From contig NZ_BBIS01000023.1 of the NCBI RefSeq assembly GCF_000730605.1, positions 36,957 to 100,956 of the forward strand: 64,000 nucleotides of DNA. The letters are read 5' to 3'. The notes under the pieces were generated by a model, which was not told the DNA's origin, did no database searches, and saw only the letters and a list, made by a program, of their open reading frames with translations. A program made the position numbers and the translations under genes. Positions 37,927 through 46,179 of the stretch are shown in pieces (within the stretch, counting starts at the first letter, position 1; every line of letters begins with the position of its first letter). This DNA comes from Pseudomonas monteilii NBRC 103158 = DSM 14164. GTDB taxonomy: Bacteria > Pseudomonadota > Gammaproteobacteria > Pseudomonadales > Pseudomonadaceae.

Positions 37927-38781
37927 TTAGATACCTTTGACTTTTGGTTGAAGTATAAACATAGCGTCTCGGTGGAATTGCGGGGCGCTAAATTTATCTA
38001 GTTCTTGTCTATGCACTGCGGTGAATTCAACAACGTAAATACCTTTGTTTTTTACAGCCGCAATAGCTACTGGAATTACAAGTTCGGTTTCAGTAGACTC
38101 GAAAGCTGCTATGACTTGGCGGCCAATTTGCTCGGTCAGAATTCGTTGATTTCCCTGTTTGGCCTCCACGGTGATTAAAGCATCTGAAGGGCCGCCATCG
38201 GGTGTGGTATGTAGTGCGCGAAACAGTGCATCAATCTGGACTTTTCTTAGTTTTATGTCCATCTGAAGATGTGTAAGCTCTAACGCTTCAATTTGGCTGT
38301 GCTTAGAGTTGGCGAAGTGGCTTTCTATTACTCGCAGGTTTACTGCTACCTGAAGAAGCCATGACTCATCCGTACGCCCTAATGCCTTAGATGCTAGCGG
38401 TAGGCTAAGGCTTTGCACAGGAAAGTTGGGGGTCGACTCAGAAGGGCGAAAATCTTCGTCAAGGCTGTCGAGAGCTCCCTCTATGCCATGAACGAATTCA
38501 AAAATGGCACCATCTCCTGTCCTTTGGACACCTCCAATCCCAAGATCTTTCAACCGTTGCGGCCAAATTCTAGATGCGCTTTTTCCTCTTACGATATCTT
38601 TCATGAAGTTGTAAGGATTACCGTCTAGCTTCATCTTGGTTCCATGATGCTCTGCGCAGTAGCGTTTTGCTTCTTGGACGTCCTCAGATGTCACCAGGGT
38701 GCGGGAAAACTCCTTAGTGGTCTCGTCATATAGCGTCTCGAAAATTCTCTCAATGATTATCGTTTTCTCGCTAGCAGCCAT
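37927..38781 (-). CDS. Putative type II restriction endonuclease (PD-(D/E)XK fold)
   Basis: 284 residues without a named family that I recognise. The second half has a PD-(D/E)XK-like core: QIDALF with Asp184, VEAKQG with Glu206 and Lys208, and Gln219 in EQIGRQ. It faces the methyltransferase tail to tail with no gap, the usual place for the cognate nuclease. The recognition site is expected to be that of the methyltransferase. Start 38781 has GGAG 10 bases upstream. The 38782-39143 space holds promoters of this gene and of the OLD gene; I saw nothing else in it. Confidence 0.75.
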   Translation of the reverse strand: MAASEKTIIIERIFETLYDETTKEFSRTLVTSEDVQEAKRYCAEHHGTKMKLDGNPYNFMKDIVRGKSASRIWPQRLKDLGIGGVQRTGDGAIFEFVHGIEGALDSLDEDFRPSESTPNFPVQSLSLPLASKALGRTDESWLLQVAVNLRVIESHFANSKHSQIEALELTHLQMDIKLRKVQIDALFRALHTTPDGGPSDALITVEAKQGNQRILTEQIGRQVIAAFESTETELVIPVAIAAVKNKGIYVVEFTAVHRQELDKFSAPQFHRDAMFILQPKVKGI

Positions 38782-39143
38782 CCATCCAGTCTCCGGCCTG
38801 AGTTTTCCAAGGCCGAATGGTAACAAGAAAAGACAAGCACAGGTGGCTCGCTGGGTGCGAGGACGCTGAAAGGGCAGGACAGGGCGCACTGATGGGCGGA
38901 TAGAGCCGAAGCGGGTAGGAAGGACACCCGTGCTAAGCGCTCACTCGAAAGAGATCTGCGACCCCTAGCTTTGTTTTTGAGAAGAACGAAAGCGGATTGA
39001 AATTTGATCGTTAATCTATTCTGTGGGTAGGAACCTTCCTGATTTAAAGTCGTTGGCAGATGGCTGGACGCCACTACGGTGTTCGGCTATGGTTGGGTAT
39101 GCAGGTGCTAAAGACTTTTATTCTAGATTTTAGGAACTGGTAG

Positions 39144-40937
39144 ATGCGACTTCACAGACTTTGTATTAGCGGTTTCAAACGCCTTCATGATGTTCAAGTA
39201 GAATTCGGAAACGCCACCTTTTTAATCGGTGCTAATAATGCGGGAAAAAGCTCTGTCCTAAAGGCTATAGAGTGGCTGCTTTCGAACAATAAAAGAATGG
39301 AACCCGGGTACTATTGTTCAGAGGTAGATGAAGACACGGGCGAAAACAAAATAGTTTGTAAAACAATTGTCTTGGAAGCGGAGTTTAGGAACGTACCTGA
39401 AAAAGCTTCTGAATGGCGCGGTTTTAAGGGTCGGATATTCAGTTACGATGCAGGCGACTCTGGAGAAAGTGGAAAGTCAATATTCTATCGGAAGACTTAT
39501 CCGTTGGGTGAGGACGTAAAGATTGAGTTGAAGAGTCTCACTAGGTCAATGAAGGCAGAGTTTGTCGGTTTGCAAAAGCCCGAGGAGTTCATTGCCGCGG
39601 GGGCTGAGTCCGCTGTGATAGAAGAAATATTCTCGGTACTGGATAAAAAGATTTCTGCCGGTGAGAAAGAAAAACTAGAACTTGTTGATGATATTTGGGA
39701 GTTGTCTGATGAGCAGCAATGGATAACAAACCCAGGCGGTATCGGAACCGTTGTGTTGTCGAAGTTGCCATCGGTCCTTATCATTCCAGCTGAAGCAGCC
39801 GCTCATGAAATTGATCAAAAAAATGGAGTGTTGCACAAAATACTTAATGAATTGTTTAAGGAGGTTCGTGAAAGTTCGAAGAACTATAAAGATGCTCAGG
39901 TCTGTCTTGATTTGTTAGCAAAGGAGTTAGATCCAGGTGATGCTGGGTCTGAGTTTGGAAAAATGATGTCTGAACTTAATACGGTTCTAGGCGGAGTTTT
40001 TCCAGAGTCACGAATATACGCATCCGCAGACTTGTCCAGTCCTGAATCGCTAACTCCGACTTTCGCGATCGAGATGTCTAGTAATGTGAGAACGAGCATC
40101 GCCCATCAAGGAACGGGGATGGTCAGAGCGGCAGTTTTTGGCCTATTACGCTTCCGCCAACAATGGTTAAAAAAACGTGCCGGAAACGATGATCGCGGTC
40201 TGATAATTGGTTTTGAGGAGCCGGAAATCTATTTGCACCCTAGTGCGGCAAATCAGATGCGCGATTTAATCTACGAGCTTTCAGATAGTGCTTCGCAAAT
40301 TGTAGCAACTACACATTCTCCATATTTGATCGACTTGTCAAGAAAGCCGAGGCAAGTGTTGAATCGTTTTCACTATGGTAATAATCATACTACGATCCTA
40401 CCGTTTTCTGTTTCTGAAGAGTTTAAGAAGCTGCAAGGGGATGATAAAGATCAAGTTAAAATGCTTATTAAGCTAGATGATCATGTGTCGCGAATTTTCT
40501 TCACAAAAAAAGTTCTTGTGGTTGAAGGTGATACAGAAGAAATTCTTATTAAAGAAGCTATTAGGCGGATGCCGTCTGATATGCGGGTTAGGGTTTTATC
40601 TAATACTGAGTTGGTGAAGGCGAGAGGGAAGGCGTCAATTATTGGCTTGGTTAAGTATCTGTCGGCGCTGAAAGTTAATTTCTTTGTTGTGCATGATCGT
40701 GATAAAGGCGTGGCAGGCGCTGAAAAGTTTAATGATCCTATCCTTAAGGTTGTTGGAGATAAAGAAAAGGTAATAATGCTAGAGGAGTGTGTTGAGGACT
40801 TTCTCGGATATCCGCCGCCAACCTCAGAAAAGCCTTTCAATGCTTACAAGCATTCGATTGGTTGGGGTGAGGATTGGGGTGGAGTGCCAGATAAGTTAAA
40901 AGAATTGCTGAAAAAAGCTTATCATCCTTTGATGTGA
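39144..40937 (+). CDS. OLD-family ATP-dependent nuclease (AAA ATPase with TOPRIM)
   Basis: 597 residues. SMC/RecF-like ATPase: Walker A GANNAGKS (29-36), signature-like GTGMVRAAVF (323-332), Walker B GLIIGFEEPE (352-361), switch His391 in ATTHSPY. C-terminal TOPRIM: VVEGDTE with Glu461 and Glu465, and VVHDRDKG with Asp518 and Asp520. All catalytic residues are present. This is the P2 Old/GajA architecture, whose members degrade DNA in anti-phage defence. No GajB-like helicase, reverse transcriptase or other partner adjoins it, so it resembles a stand-alone class 1 OLD. AT-rich codon use marks it as acquired. Confidence 0.9.
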   Translation: MRLHRLCISGFKRLHDVQVEFGNATFLIGANNAGKSSVLKAIEWLLSNNKRMEPGYYCSEVDEDTGENKIVCKTIVLEAEFRNVPEKASEWRGFKGRIFSYDAGDSGESGKSIFYRKTYPLGEDVKIELKSLTRSMKAEFVGLQKPEEFIAAGAESAVIEEIFSVLDKKISAGEKEKLELVDDIWELSDEQQWITNPGGIGTVVLSKLPSVLIIPAEAAAHEIDQKNGVLHKILNELFKEVRESSKNYKDAQVCLDLLAKELDPGDAGSEFGKMMSELNTVLGGVFPESRIYASADLSSPESLTPTFAIEMSSNVRTSIAHQGTGMVRAAVFGLLRFRQQWLKKRAGNDDRGLIIGFEEPEIYLHPSAANQMRDLIYELSDSASQIVATTHSPYLIDLSRKPRQVLNRFHYGNNHTTILPFSVSEEFKKLQGDDKDQVKMLIKLDDHVSRIFFTKKVLVVEGDTEEILIKEAIRRMPSDMRVRVLSNTELVKARGKASIIGLVKYLSALKVNFFVVHDRDKGVAGAEKFNDPILKVVGDKEKVIMLEECVEDFLGYPPPTSEKPFNAYKHSIGWGEDWGGVPDKLKELLKKAYHPLM

Positions 40938-41010
40938 GTCTGAGTTTTTCATACGTCATAATCCGCCGCCGCGTAACGGGTGGCGGATTATGAGTTGTAG
41001 ATAGATACTA

Positions 41011-41703
41011 TTATTTTTTCCAAAGGTGGTAGTCGGGATTTAGGCCTATCACATCCTGGCTTGAGTTGTAGCAGAACTCTAATGTGCAGTTATTGGTGTC
41101 TGAGGCCATTGGGACATATACGGGAAGCCGTTCGCGGCTGACCATGTCGTCACCTCCATCGATAGTTATTTCACATGAGTCGCCTTGTGGGTCGCACCAT
41201 ACGTCGTATGTGCCCGTTGCTGTCGGTGTTGCAGTCAAACGTGCCGCAGGCTGTGCTGCTACGCTTGCAGCCGCCGCACCGCCAAATAGAGGCCCTGTTC
41301 CGGTCTTATAGGCATAGTCTTTACCATCATTCCCTGGGTACACATAGAAATCTTTAAAGATTGCGTAGTATGTGTCTCTTGGAGCGGAAAACTTTCCCCT
41401 GTAATTGCCATCTCGGTCGGTACATTTGTCCTGCGCTTTAGAGCAGCGTATGTATTCAAATGTTTCCTCTTCTTTCATAGTGATTTCACCAGTCTCACGA
41501 TTCTGGTAACGCACTACGTGTTTTCCAGGGCGACTTTCTTCTAAGCAAAGAGTAAGCGGGAACCCATACATCACCCGTCCGGTGCTTTCGCAGAGGATTA
41601 CGTCGGACGTTTTGTATTGATCGAACTCTGGATGACCATTTGCGTAGGCATGTGTTGCAAGAAAAATTGTTGCAGCGAGTGCAGTCTTGACGAGGGTTTC
41701 CAC
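41011..41703 (-). CDS. Secreted cysteine-rich protein of unknown function
   Basis: 230 residues from a GTG (41703) with AAAGGA upstream; the open frame extends further 5' but has no signal peptide there. METLVKTALAATIFLATHAYA is a clear signal peptide with an AYA cleavage site. The mature part has about eight Cys in pairs (CSKAQDKC; CDPQGDSC; CTLEFC), suggesting disulfides, and an Ala/Thr-rich linker. No known domain. It is transcribed divergently from the XRE regulator at 41.8 kb. A periplasmic or surface role, perhaps superinfection exclusion, is a guess. Confidence 0.7.
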   Translation of the reverse strand: METLVKTALAATIFLATHAYANGHPEFDQYKTSDVILCESTGRVMYGFPLTLCLEESRPGKHVVRYQNRETGEITMKEEETFEYIRCSKAQDKCTDRDGNYRGKFSAPRDTYYAIFKDFYVYPGNDGKDYAYKTGTGPLFGGAAAASVAAQPAARLTATPTATGTYDVWCDPQGDSCEITIDGGDDMVSRERLPVYVPMASDTNNCTLEFCYNSSQDVIGLNPDYHLWKK

Positions 41704-41846
41704 AATTATTCCTTTATTGGTGGTTGATGGGCTGGATTGGATTAAAGGGGGGGCCGCAGATTTTAGATGCCAAAGGCAGGATTTTTTATAGAAATGGGTC
41801 GTAAATGCCGTGGTCGTAAACACATCATAGCGTGACGATTCCATGC

Positions 41847-42092
41847 ATGGGAAGAGTCTCCGTTAGTCATGATAAAAATCGCGATTTGGTCCGTCTGGGG
41901 GCTGTAGTGCGCGCTCACCGCGTCGCTCTTGGCCTGTCGCAGGAGGCGTTGGCCGATGCAGCTGAAATCGATCGTTCCCACATGGGGAAAATCGAACGCG
42001 GCGAGCGAAACGTCACCTTTCTTAACATCCTTCGAATTGCGAACGCCCTTGATCGGAAGCCTTCAGTGCTTCTGGCCGAAGCCGGGCTCTGA
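41847..42092 (+). CDS. XRE-family transcriptional regulator
   Basis: 81 residues, essentially one Cro/C1-type helix-turn-helix: [56 protein letters not shown] 41847 is taken as start; a GTG at 41832 would add five residues, and neither has a strong ribosome site. It probably regulates itself and the divergent secreted-protein gene through the ~140-base space between them. No toxin partner is visible. Confidence 0.82.
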   Translation: MGRVSVSHDKNRDLVRLGAVVRAHRVALGLSQEALADAAEIDRSHMGKIERGERNVTFLNILRIANALDRKPSVLLAEAGL

Positions 42093-42139
42093 GGTGATCG
42101 CTCGGGTAATTGACTGGCTGGATAGCCAGAGGCCTGATA

Positions 42140-43108
42140 TCAAGCAGCGAGTCTTAGCGCCGCGTCCAACGCCCTTTGCTTAATCTGCGCACCATTTCCG
42201 AACCAGGCGGAATCCATGCGGTACTCAATGCTGCGCGCTCGACGTTCGTGATCGACATACTCTGTCACAGCGTTGAGCAAGCCCCATGCAGTCCCCTGGG
42301 CGGACTTTAGTAAAGCTCCCCGACCTCCGCCTTCGTACAGCCCCTGGACTCTGCGCAATGCCCGCTCGTTTGGAAGGGCTTCGGGCAGTTTGTCATCAGG
42401 AGCTACATCACACAGCACGTTCATGAAAAAGCCCATTGCTTCATGCCACTGCACCTTGCGTTCAGTCAGTGCTCGCATGCGGTACATGAACTCGTCCCAT
42501 TGCGAGACGGCAATGCCTAACTGCTTTTTCACTGCCTGCGAATCGAAGCGGGTGTTATGTGGAACCTTGATCGCACGATTGCTCCCATCCAAGGCGATGG
42601 CCAGCGTGTTATTGCAGACTACACGTACGGTAGTTGGAGTGGCGGTAGTAGCTAAGGTGCCGTCGCAGGAAGTAGCTAGCAGAAGGTAGCTATCCACTTG
42701 ATCGTTGTCCTTCAGCACCGTGCTTTGCCCGGTACGGGCCAAAGCCCAGAACTTGCGACCCCCCTTCAGCACCCCGGCTGTTTCCAGTTCATACCCCGAG
42801 ACTTCAGTGAGGTCCCGGTAGAACTCCAGTACTTCACGGGGCTGCACCACCTGATACCGGCTGGAGACTACTGACAATGGAGTCTTGGTGTCGGATCGGT
42901 AAAGTACCTTCTGTTCAGGGAAGGTATAAATTGATCCCAGAGCACCGATGCTGTTGGACTTGAAATGTACCGGGCTGTCTTGGATCTTCCAGTCCATGCC
43001 AGCTTCACGCTGCCATACTTCGATTGGTTGTTTCGGGGAAAGGCGTCTTCCCAGGCCATGCCACGGGGTTACGCCAATGTAAGCCATTTGTTCAATGAAA
43101 TGAGCCAT
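42140..43108 (-). CDS. DUF932 phage/plasmid-like protein
   Basis: 322 residues of the DUF932 family (TIGR03299-like): MAHFIEQMAYIGVTPWHGLGRRL at the start, PLSVVSSRYQVVQPREVLEFYRDL, LLLATSCDGTLATTATPTTVRVVCNNTLAIAL, and a helical C-terminus. Members are common on plasmids and integrative elements next to replication or anti-restriction genes, but no biochemical role is established. Its 3' end converges with the XRE gene. Confidence 0.85.
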   Translation of the reverse strand: MAHFIEQMAYIGVTPWHGLGRRLSPKQPIEVWQREAGMDWKIQDSPVHFKSNSIGALGSIYTFPEQKVLYRSDTKTPLSVVSSRYQVVQPREVLEFYRDLTEVSGYELETAGVLKGGRKFWALARTGQSTVLKDNDQVDSYLLLATSCDGTLATTATPTTVRVVCNNTLAIALDGSNRAIKVPHNTRFDSQAVKKQLGIAVSQWDEFMYRMRALTERKVQWHEAMGFFMNVLCDVAPDDKLPEALPNERALRRVQGLYEGGGRGALLKSAQGTAWGLLNAVTEYVDHERRARSIEYRMDSAWFGNGAQIKQRALDAALRLAA

Positions 43109-43177
43109 GTGAGATGTCCCTGACGAATGAGCGGAAATAAGGCCGTTTCACCAAAAGCGACGGCTGCTCCCAAAAAC

Positions 43178-43507
43178 TTAACTCTTGATGCTGAAGCTGT
43201 AACCACAATGCAGGCATTGATAGTTATTGAGAATCTTTTCATCAACCTGTTCGCCAATCGTGGCACCAGTTATGCCGCCAGCTACTCCGCCAAGCAGTCC
43301 ACCGATAAGAGCGCCAGCAATACTGCCAATGGCTATCCCTACTGGGCCACCGACCACGCCTAGCACCGCACCGACTTCCGCGCCGGACATAGCGCCAGCG
43401 GCACCACTAGCAGCACCGCCCGCTGCACCAATTAATCCCCCTGTTTGTTTTCCGAGATTCTTTGTTGTTACACGACTGGAGTTGCAATTCGGGCATAGGT
43501 TGTACAT
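43178..43507 (-). CDS. Zinc-ribbon protein with glycine-zipper core
   Basis: 109 residues. CPNC (residues 5-8) near the N-terminus and CLHC (~97-100) near the C-terminus could form one zinc-ribbon. Between them lies a long glycine/alanine-zipper hydrophobic core (IGAAGGAASGAAGAMSGAEVGAVLGVVGGPVGIAIGSIAGALIGGLLGGVAGGI is the general character; two membrane helices possible). A membrane-inserting role is plausible, but the function is unknown. Transcribed in the same direction as the DUF932 gene, 70 bases upstream of it. Confidence 0.7.
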   Translation of the reverse strand: MYNLCPNCNSSRVTTKNLGKQTGGLIGAAGGAASGAAGAMSGAEVGAVLGVVGGPVGIAIGSIAGALIGGLLGGVAGGITGATIGEQVDEKILNNYQCLHCGYSFSIKS

Positions 43508-43664
43508 GTGGTTTCCCTAATTTGTTTAAGTGTTTGTAGCAATTGAGAAGTGCGGTGGTTCGCTTTGAATGGTTAGTATTTGAATTATTTTTAAATATGG
43601 TTTTTAAGCGGGTCTGTCACTGATTTTAATTCATTAAGTGTGTTGGATGTTGAGGCTTGAATGT

Positions 43665-43738
43665 GGTCGGGTTGGTTCTTTAATCACTGTGCTGGTTGGT
43701 TCTTTTTTGAGGCTGGGTTGTAGTCGGGTTAGTTCTTA
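43665..43738 (+). repeat. Three iteron-like direct repeats
   Basis: GTTGGTTCTT at 43671 and 43695 and GTTAGTTCTT at 43728, the first and third preceded by GTCGG. Spacing is 24 and 33 bases. They lie in the AT-rich 43508-43860 gap upstream of the AlpA gene, which holds nothing else that I recognise. They may be binding sites for AlpA or a replication initiator. Confidence 0.5.
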
Positions 43739-43860
43739 TGTCAGGAATTGCTGAGGTAATTTGCTTAGCGTATTTTTTTACGTAAGCATCTTTCTGCACG
43801 CGGCTTGGGTGATCGCTTACAGTCTGCCCCATAGCTAATTCGGCTGGCTGGAGGTTGATG

Positions 43861-44094
43861 ATGGATGCAAAAGCTCACGCACCTATGAGGGTGCTTAGGC
43901 TAAGACAAGTGCAGGAGCGTATTGGTTTATCGCGATCCACTATCTATGACCGGATGAATGTTGACTCTCCTCGTTACGACAGTACGTTTCCCAAGCCTAT
44001 GAAAATTGGGTGTTCTGCTGTCGGTTGGTTGGAGGAGAGCGTAAATGACTGGATTCGATCAAAGATGGATGGGGCGCATCGCGGAAAGGACTGA
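43861..44094 (+). CDS. AlpA-family excisionase/regulator
   Basis: 77 residues with the AlpA winged-helix pattern: MRVLRLRQVQERIGLSRSTIYDRMN, then FPKPMKIGCSAVGWLEESVNDWIRSKM. AlpA proteins bind near att sites and promote excision or integrase expression in P4-like elements. ATG 43861 lies six bases after GGAGG; an ATG at 43858 would add one Met. Confidence 0.88.
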   Translation: MDAKAHAPMRVLRLRQVQERIGLSRSTIYDRMNVDSPRYDSTFPKPMKIGCSAVGWLEESVNDWIRSKMDGAHRGKD

Positions 44095-44299
44095 GTGATT
44101 GGATTTGCACTAACTCGACAGAGAGTTATTGTTTTAATTGTCTATTAATTTAAGGGCTTTGCTTTGGCTTATGGATTGGATGGCTTGGTTTTGTCGTGGT
44201 GCGTTTAGCTCAGTGGTTCTGGATTATTTGTTATTAGAATTAGATAATTAGATATTAATTGGGTATTAGCTATTGGTTGCTGTGTCAATGCCTGTGAGT

Positions 44300-44319
44300 C
44301 AGGAGATGTTAGTCTCCTG
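44300..44319. other. Hairpin upstream of the replication-like gene
   Basis: CAGGAGA-TGTTAG-TCTCCTG, a perfect 7-bp stem. Lies in the 44095-44423 gap, just after a very AT-rich stretch (44225-44275). Together with the next hairpin it is a candidate replication origin. Confidence 0.5.
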
Positions 44320-44372
44320 TGGTGAGTGTCATGGTTGCTGTCGCTTTATTGGTCGATGGGGAATGGGCATAA

Positions 44373-44395
44373 GCCTGTGCGTATCGAGCACAGGC
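44373..44395. other. Second hairpin, 28 bases before the replication-like gene
   Basis: GCCTGTGC-GTATCGA-GCACAGGC, a perfect 8-bp stem. No T-tract follows it, so it is more likely an origin structure or operator than a terminator. The rest of the 44095-44423 gap shows only AT-rich sequence. Confidence 0.5.
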
Positions 44396-44423
44396 ATTTA
44401 AGGGTTCGGATGAAGATTAAAAC

Positions 44424-45527
44424 ATGAAGAAGAAAGAGTTTCTGTCTGTTGAAGCGGCTTTGTTGGAAAGTACAATTACGTATTTCGATACCTACAATGC
44501 TAACGTTATGGCTGTTGGTGGTGAGAGAAACGCTGTACTGAAAATTAAAGATATAGAAATGTTGGTAAAGGAAATATCTGCTAGTGATGAAGTTCATTTC
44601 TATGAAAAAATCAGTCATGGTGTGGCTAGGGCTGATTTGACAAAGACTGGGAAGCGATTATTAATGAATGTGTGGGCATGGGAGGAAATAGAGCGTTACT
44701 ATCCAATCCATGACTTCACTCCAGGCGTAAAGGTTTTTTTTGAGTGTACTAAGGAGTATGCCAGAGCTTTCTATTATCGCAGGAATCTTCGACTTTTTGA
44801 TGGTAGTCCTTCGGCGGTTATAGAGTCTCTGAATAACGTGGTTGAGCGTATAAGATCCATCGTTAGAGGGTGTGCATTTAAGTCTGAGCAAAATGCACAT
44901 CGTCGACTTTCAAATAAAAACTACAAAAGCTTGCTTGGTTATATTGATGCGATTTTTGAGAGGCGGTCACGAGTGCTAGTTCTAAGGGTGGACTTGGGCT
45001 ACTCAAAGCTACTAGCTCAAAGGAGCTTTCGAGAGTCTCTAAATTTCGATGAGGTTAAAAGGCATCGAGAGAAATTGTTAAGACTGTTAAGGCGTAAACT
45101 GCCTGCTAAAACTTTCCTTGGGCATGCGTGGAAATTGGAGTTTGGGTTGTCTAAATCTTATCATTATCACTGTGTGTTTTTTCTAGATGGATCAAGGCTG
45201 CGTGAGGACGTCGCATGGGCGAGGACTATTGGTGAGCTTTGGGTTGGCAGAGCTACAGAGGGGAGAGGGGTGTATTATAACTGCAACCGTGCAAAGGGTA
45301 ATTACCGTGCCTGTGGGATTGGCATGGTTGAGCACTCTGATAGGTCTATGCGTAAAAATCTACAAAAGGCGGCAGTTTACCTTACTAAGGTGGAGTACTA
45401 CATACGCATTGCAACTGAGGGCCGAGCTCGAACTTTTGGTCGTGGCGAAATGCCTAAAAGAAATATTAAAAAGATGGGGCGACCTAGGCAATCGCCCGAA
45501 CTGGAGGATGGTAAACCTACAGCTTGA
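44424..45527 (+). CDS. YagK/YfjJ (inovirus Gp2-like) replication protein with HUH motif
   Basis: 367 residues. The C-terminal half matches the YagK/YfjJ domain family: WKLEFGLSKSYHYHCVFFLDGSR contains His247-Tyr-His249, an HUH-type metal motif, and KAAVYLTKVEYYIR (Tyr319, Lys322) places a candidate nucleophile downstream. The N-terminal 150 residues are unfamiliar. Such proteins are thought to act in rolling-circle replication of filamentous phages and satellites. Codon use is AT-rich. It ends tail to tail with the 220-residue gene, overlapping it by 11 bases. Confidence 0.8.
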   Translation: MKKKEFLSVEAALLESTITYFDTYNANVMAVGGERNAVLKIKDIEMLVKEISASDEVHFYEKISHGVARADLTKTGKRLLMNVWAWEEIERYYPIHDFTPGVKVFFECTKEYARAFYYRRNLRLFDGSPSAVIESLNNVVERIRSIVRGCAFKSEQNAHRRLSNKNYKSLLGYIDAIFERRSRVLVLRVDLGYSKLLAQRSFRESLNFDEVKRHREKLLRLLRRKLPAKTFLGHAWKLEFGLSKSYHYHCVFFLDGSRLREDVAWARTIGELWVGRATEGRGVYYNCNRAKGNYRACGIGMVEHSDRSMRKNLQKAAVYLTKVEYYIRIATEGRARTFGRGEMPKRNIKKMGRPRQSPELEDGKPTA

Positions 45528-46179
45528 ACGTGGGGATTATTTCAGTGACGGCGCTCCGAAAGTGCTCATCTTTCTTTAACCATCTCTGAAGGGTTTTTAC
45601 AATAAGATCTTGGCTTAGGCTGACTTTCTCCAAGATAATAAAATTTACTAGTTCACTTTTAATCGATTCCGCTGCGTGCATGAAGTCGTTCCAGCCGTGT
45701 TTGGGGCGCTTCTCTGTCATGAGTGTTAAAGCGTAGTCTTTCACCATTTGGAACTTTTCATTTCGAGCATTGGCACCTGCCATTGCTCTGTTATGATTTA
45801 AAGCTTCTGTAGTGTTAATCACAGTGTTATAGAACGTATGGGTGGCTGCTCCTTCTGCACTCGCGCTGGCATGGGCGATTAAAGGCCAGCTCTGATTGTG
45901 GTTTCCAGCGTCAAGAGCCTGCTGCGCCAACTCATTCAGAACACAGGCGTAAAGGAAAGGGTAGCTTGGGGATATTTGATCTACAGCTATGTGCTCTAGC
46001 CATTTGTTATTAAGCACAGTCTCGGTGATCTTACCTTTTTTTATGTCGTCCCTGACCGCGAGGATGAATTCATCAAATTGAGTATTTCCAAAAAGGCTTT
46101 CATATGTATCTCGAAGAGACTCCCGCGTTCTTAAAATGAGGTCTCTTGGTGACATATTAGACAGCTCTTCAAAAAGCAT
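45517..46179 (-). CDS. Unknown island protein next to the integrase
   Basis: 220 residues, mostly helical, no signal peptide, no recognised domain (MLFEELSNMSPRDLILRTRESLRDTYESLFG...). Its 5' end overlaps the integrase 3' end by 11 bases, so it is co-transcribed and translationally coupled with the integrase. The position suggests a role in element maintenance or control, but nothing in the sequence proves it. Confidence 0.65.
   Translation of the reverse strand: MLFEELSNMSPRDLILRTRESLRDTYESLFGNTQFDEFILAVRDDIKKGKITETVLNNKWLEHIAVDQISPSYPFLYACVLNELAQQALDAGNHNQSWPLIAHASASAEGAATHTFYNTVINTTEALNHNRAMAGANARNEKFQMVKDYALTLMTEKRPKHGWNDFMHAAESIKSELVNFIILEKVSLSQDLIVKTLQRWLKKDEHFRSAVTEIIPTFKL

Noticed and set aside
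42094..42183. Short frame after the XRE gene encoding a 29-residue peptide (VIARVIDWLDSQRPDIKQRV...).
   Set aside because: It overlaps the 3' end of the DUF932 gene and has no clear ribosome site; kept only as a note.
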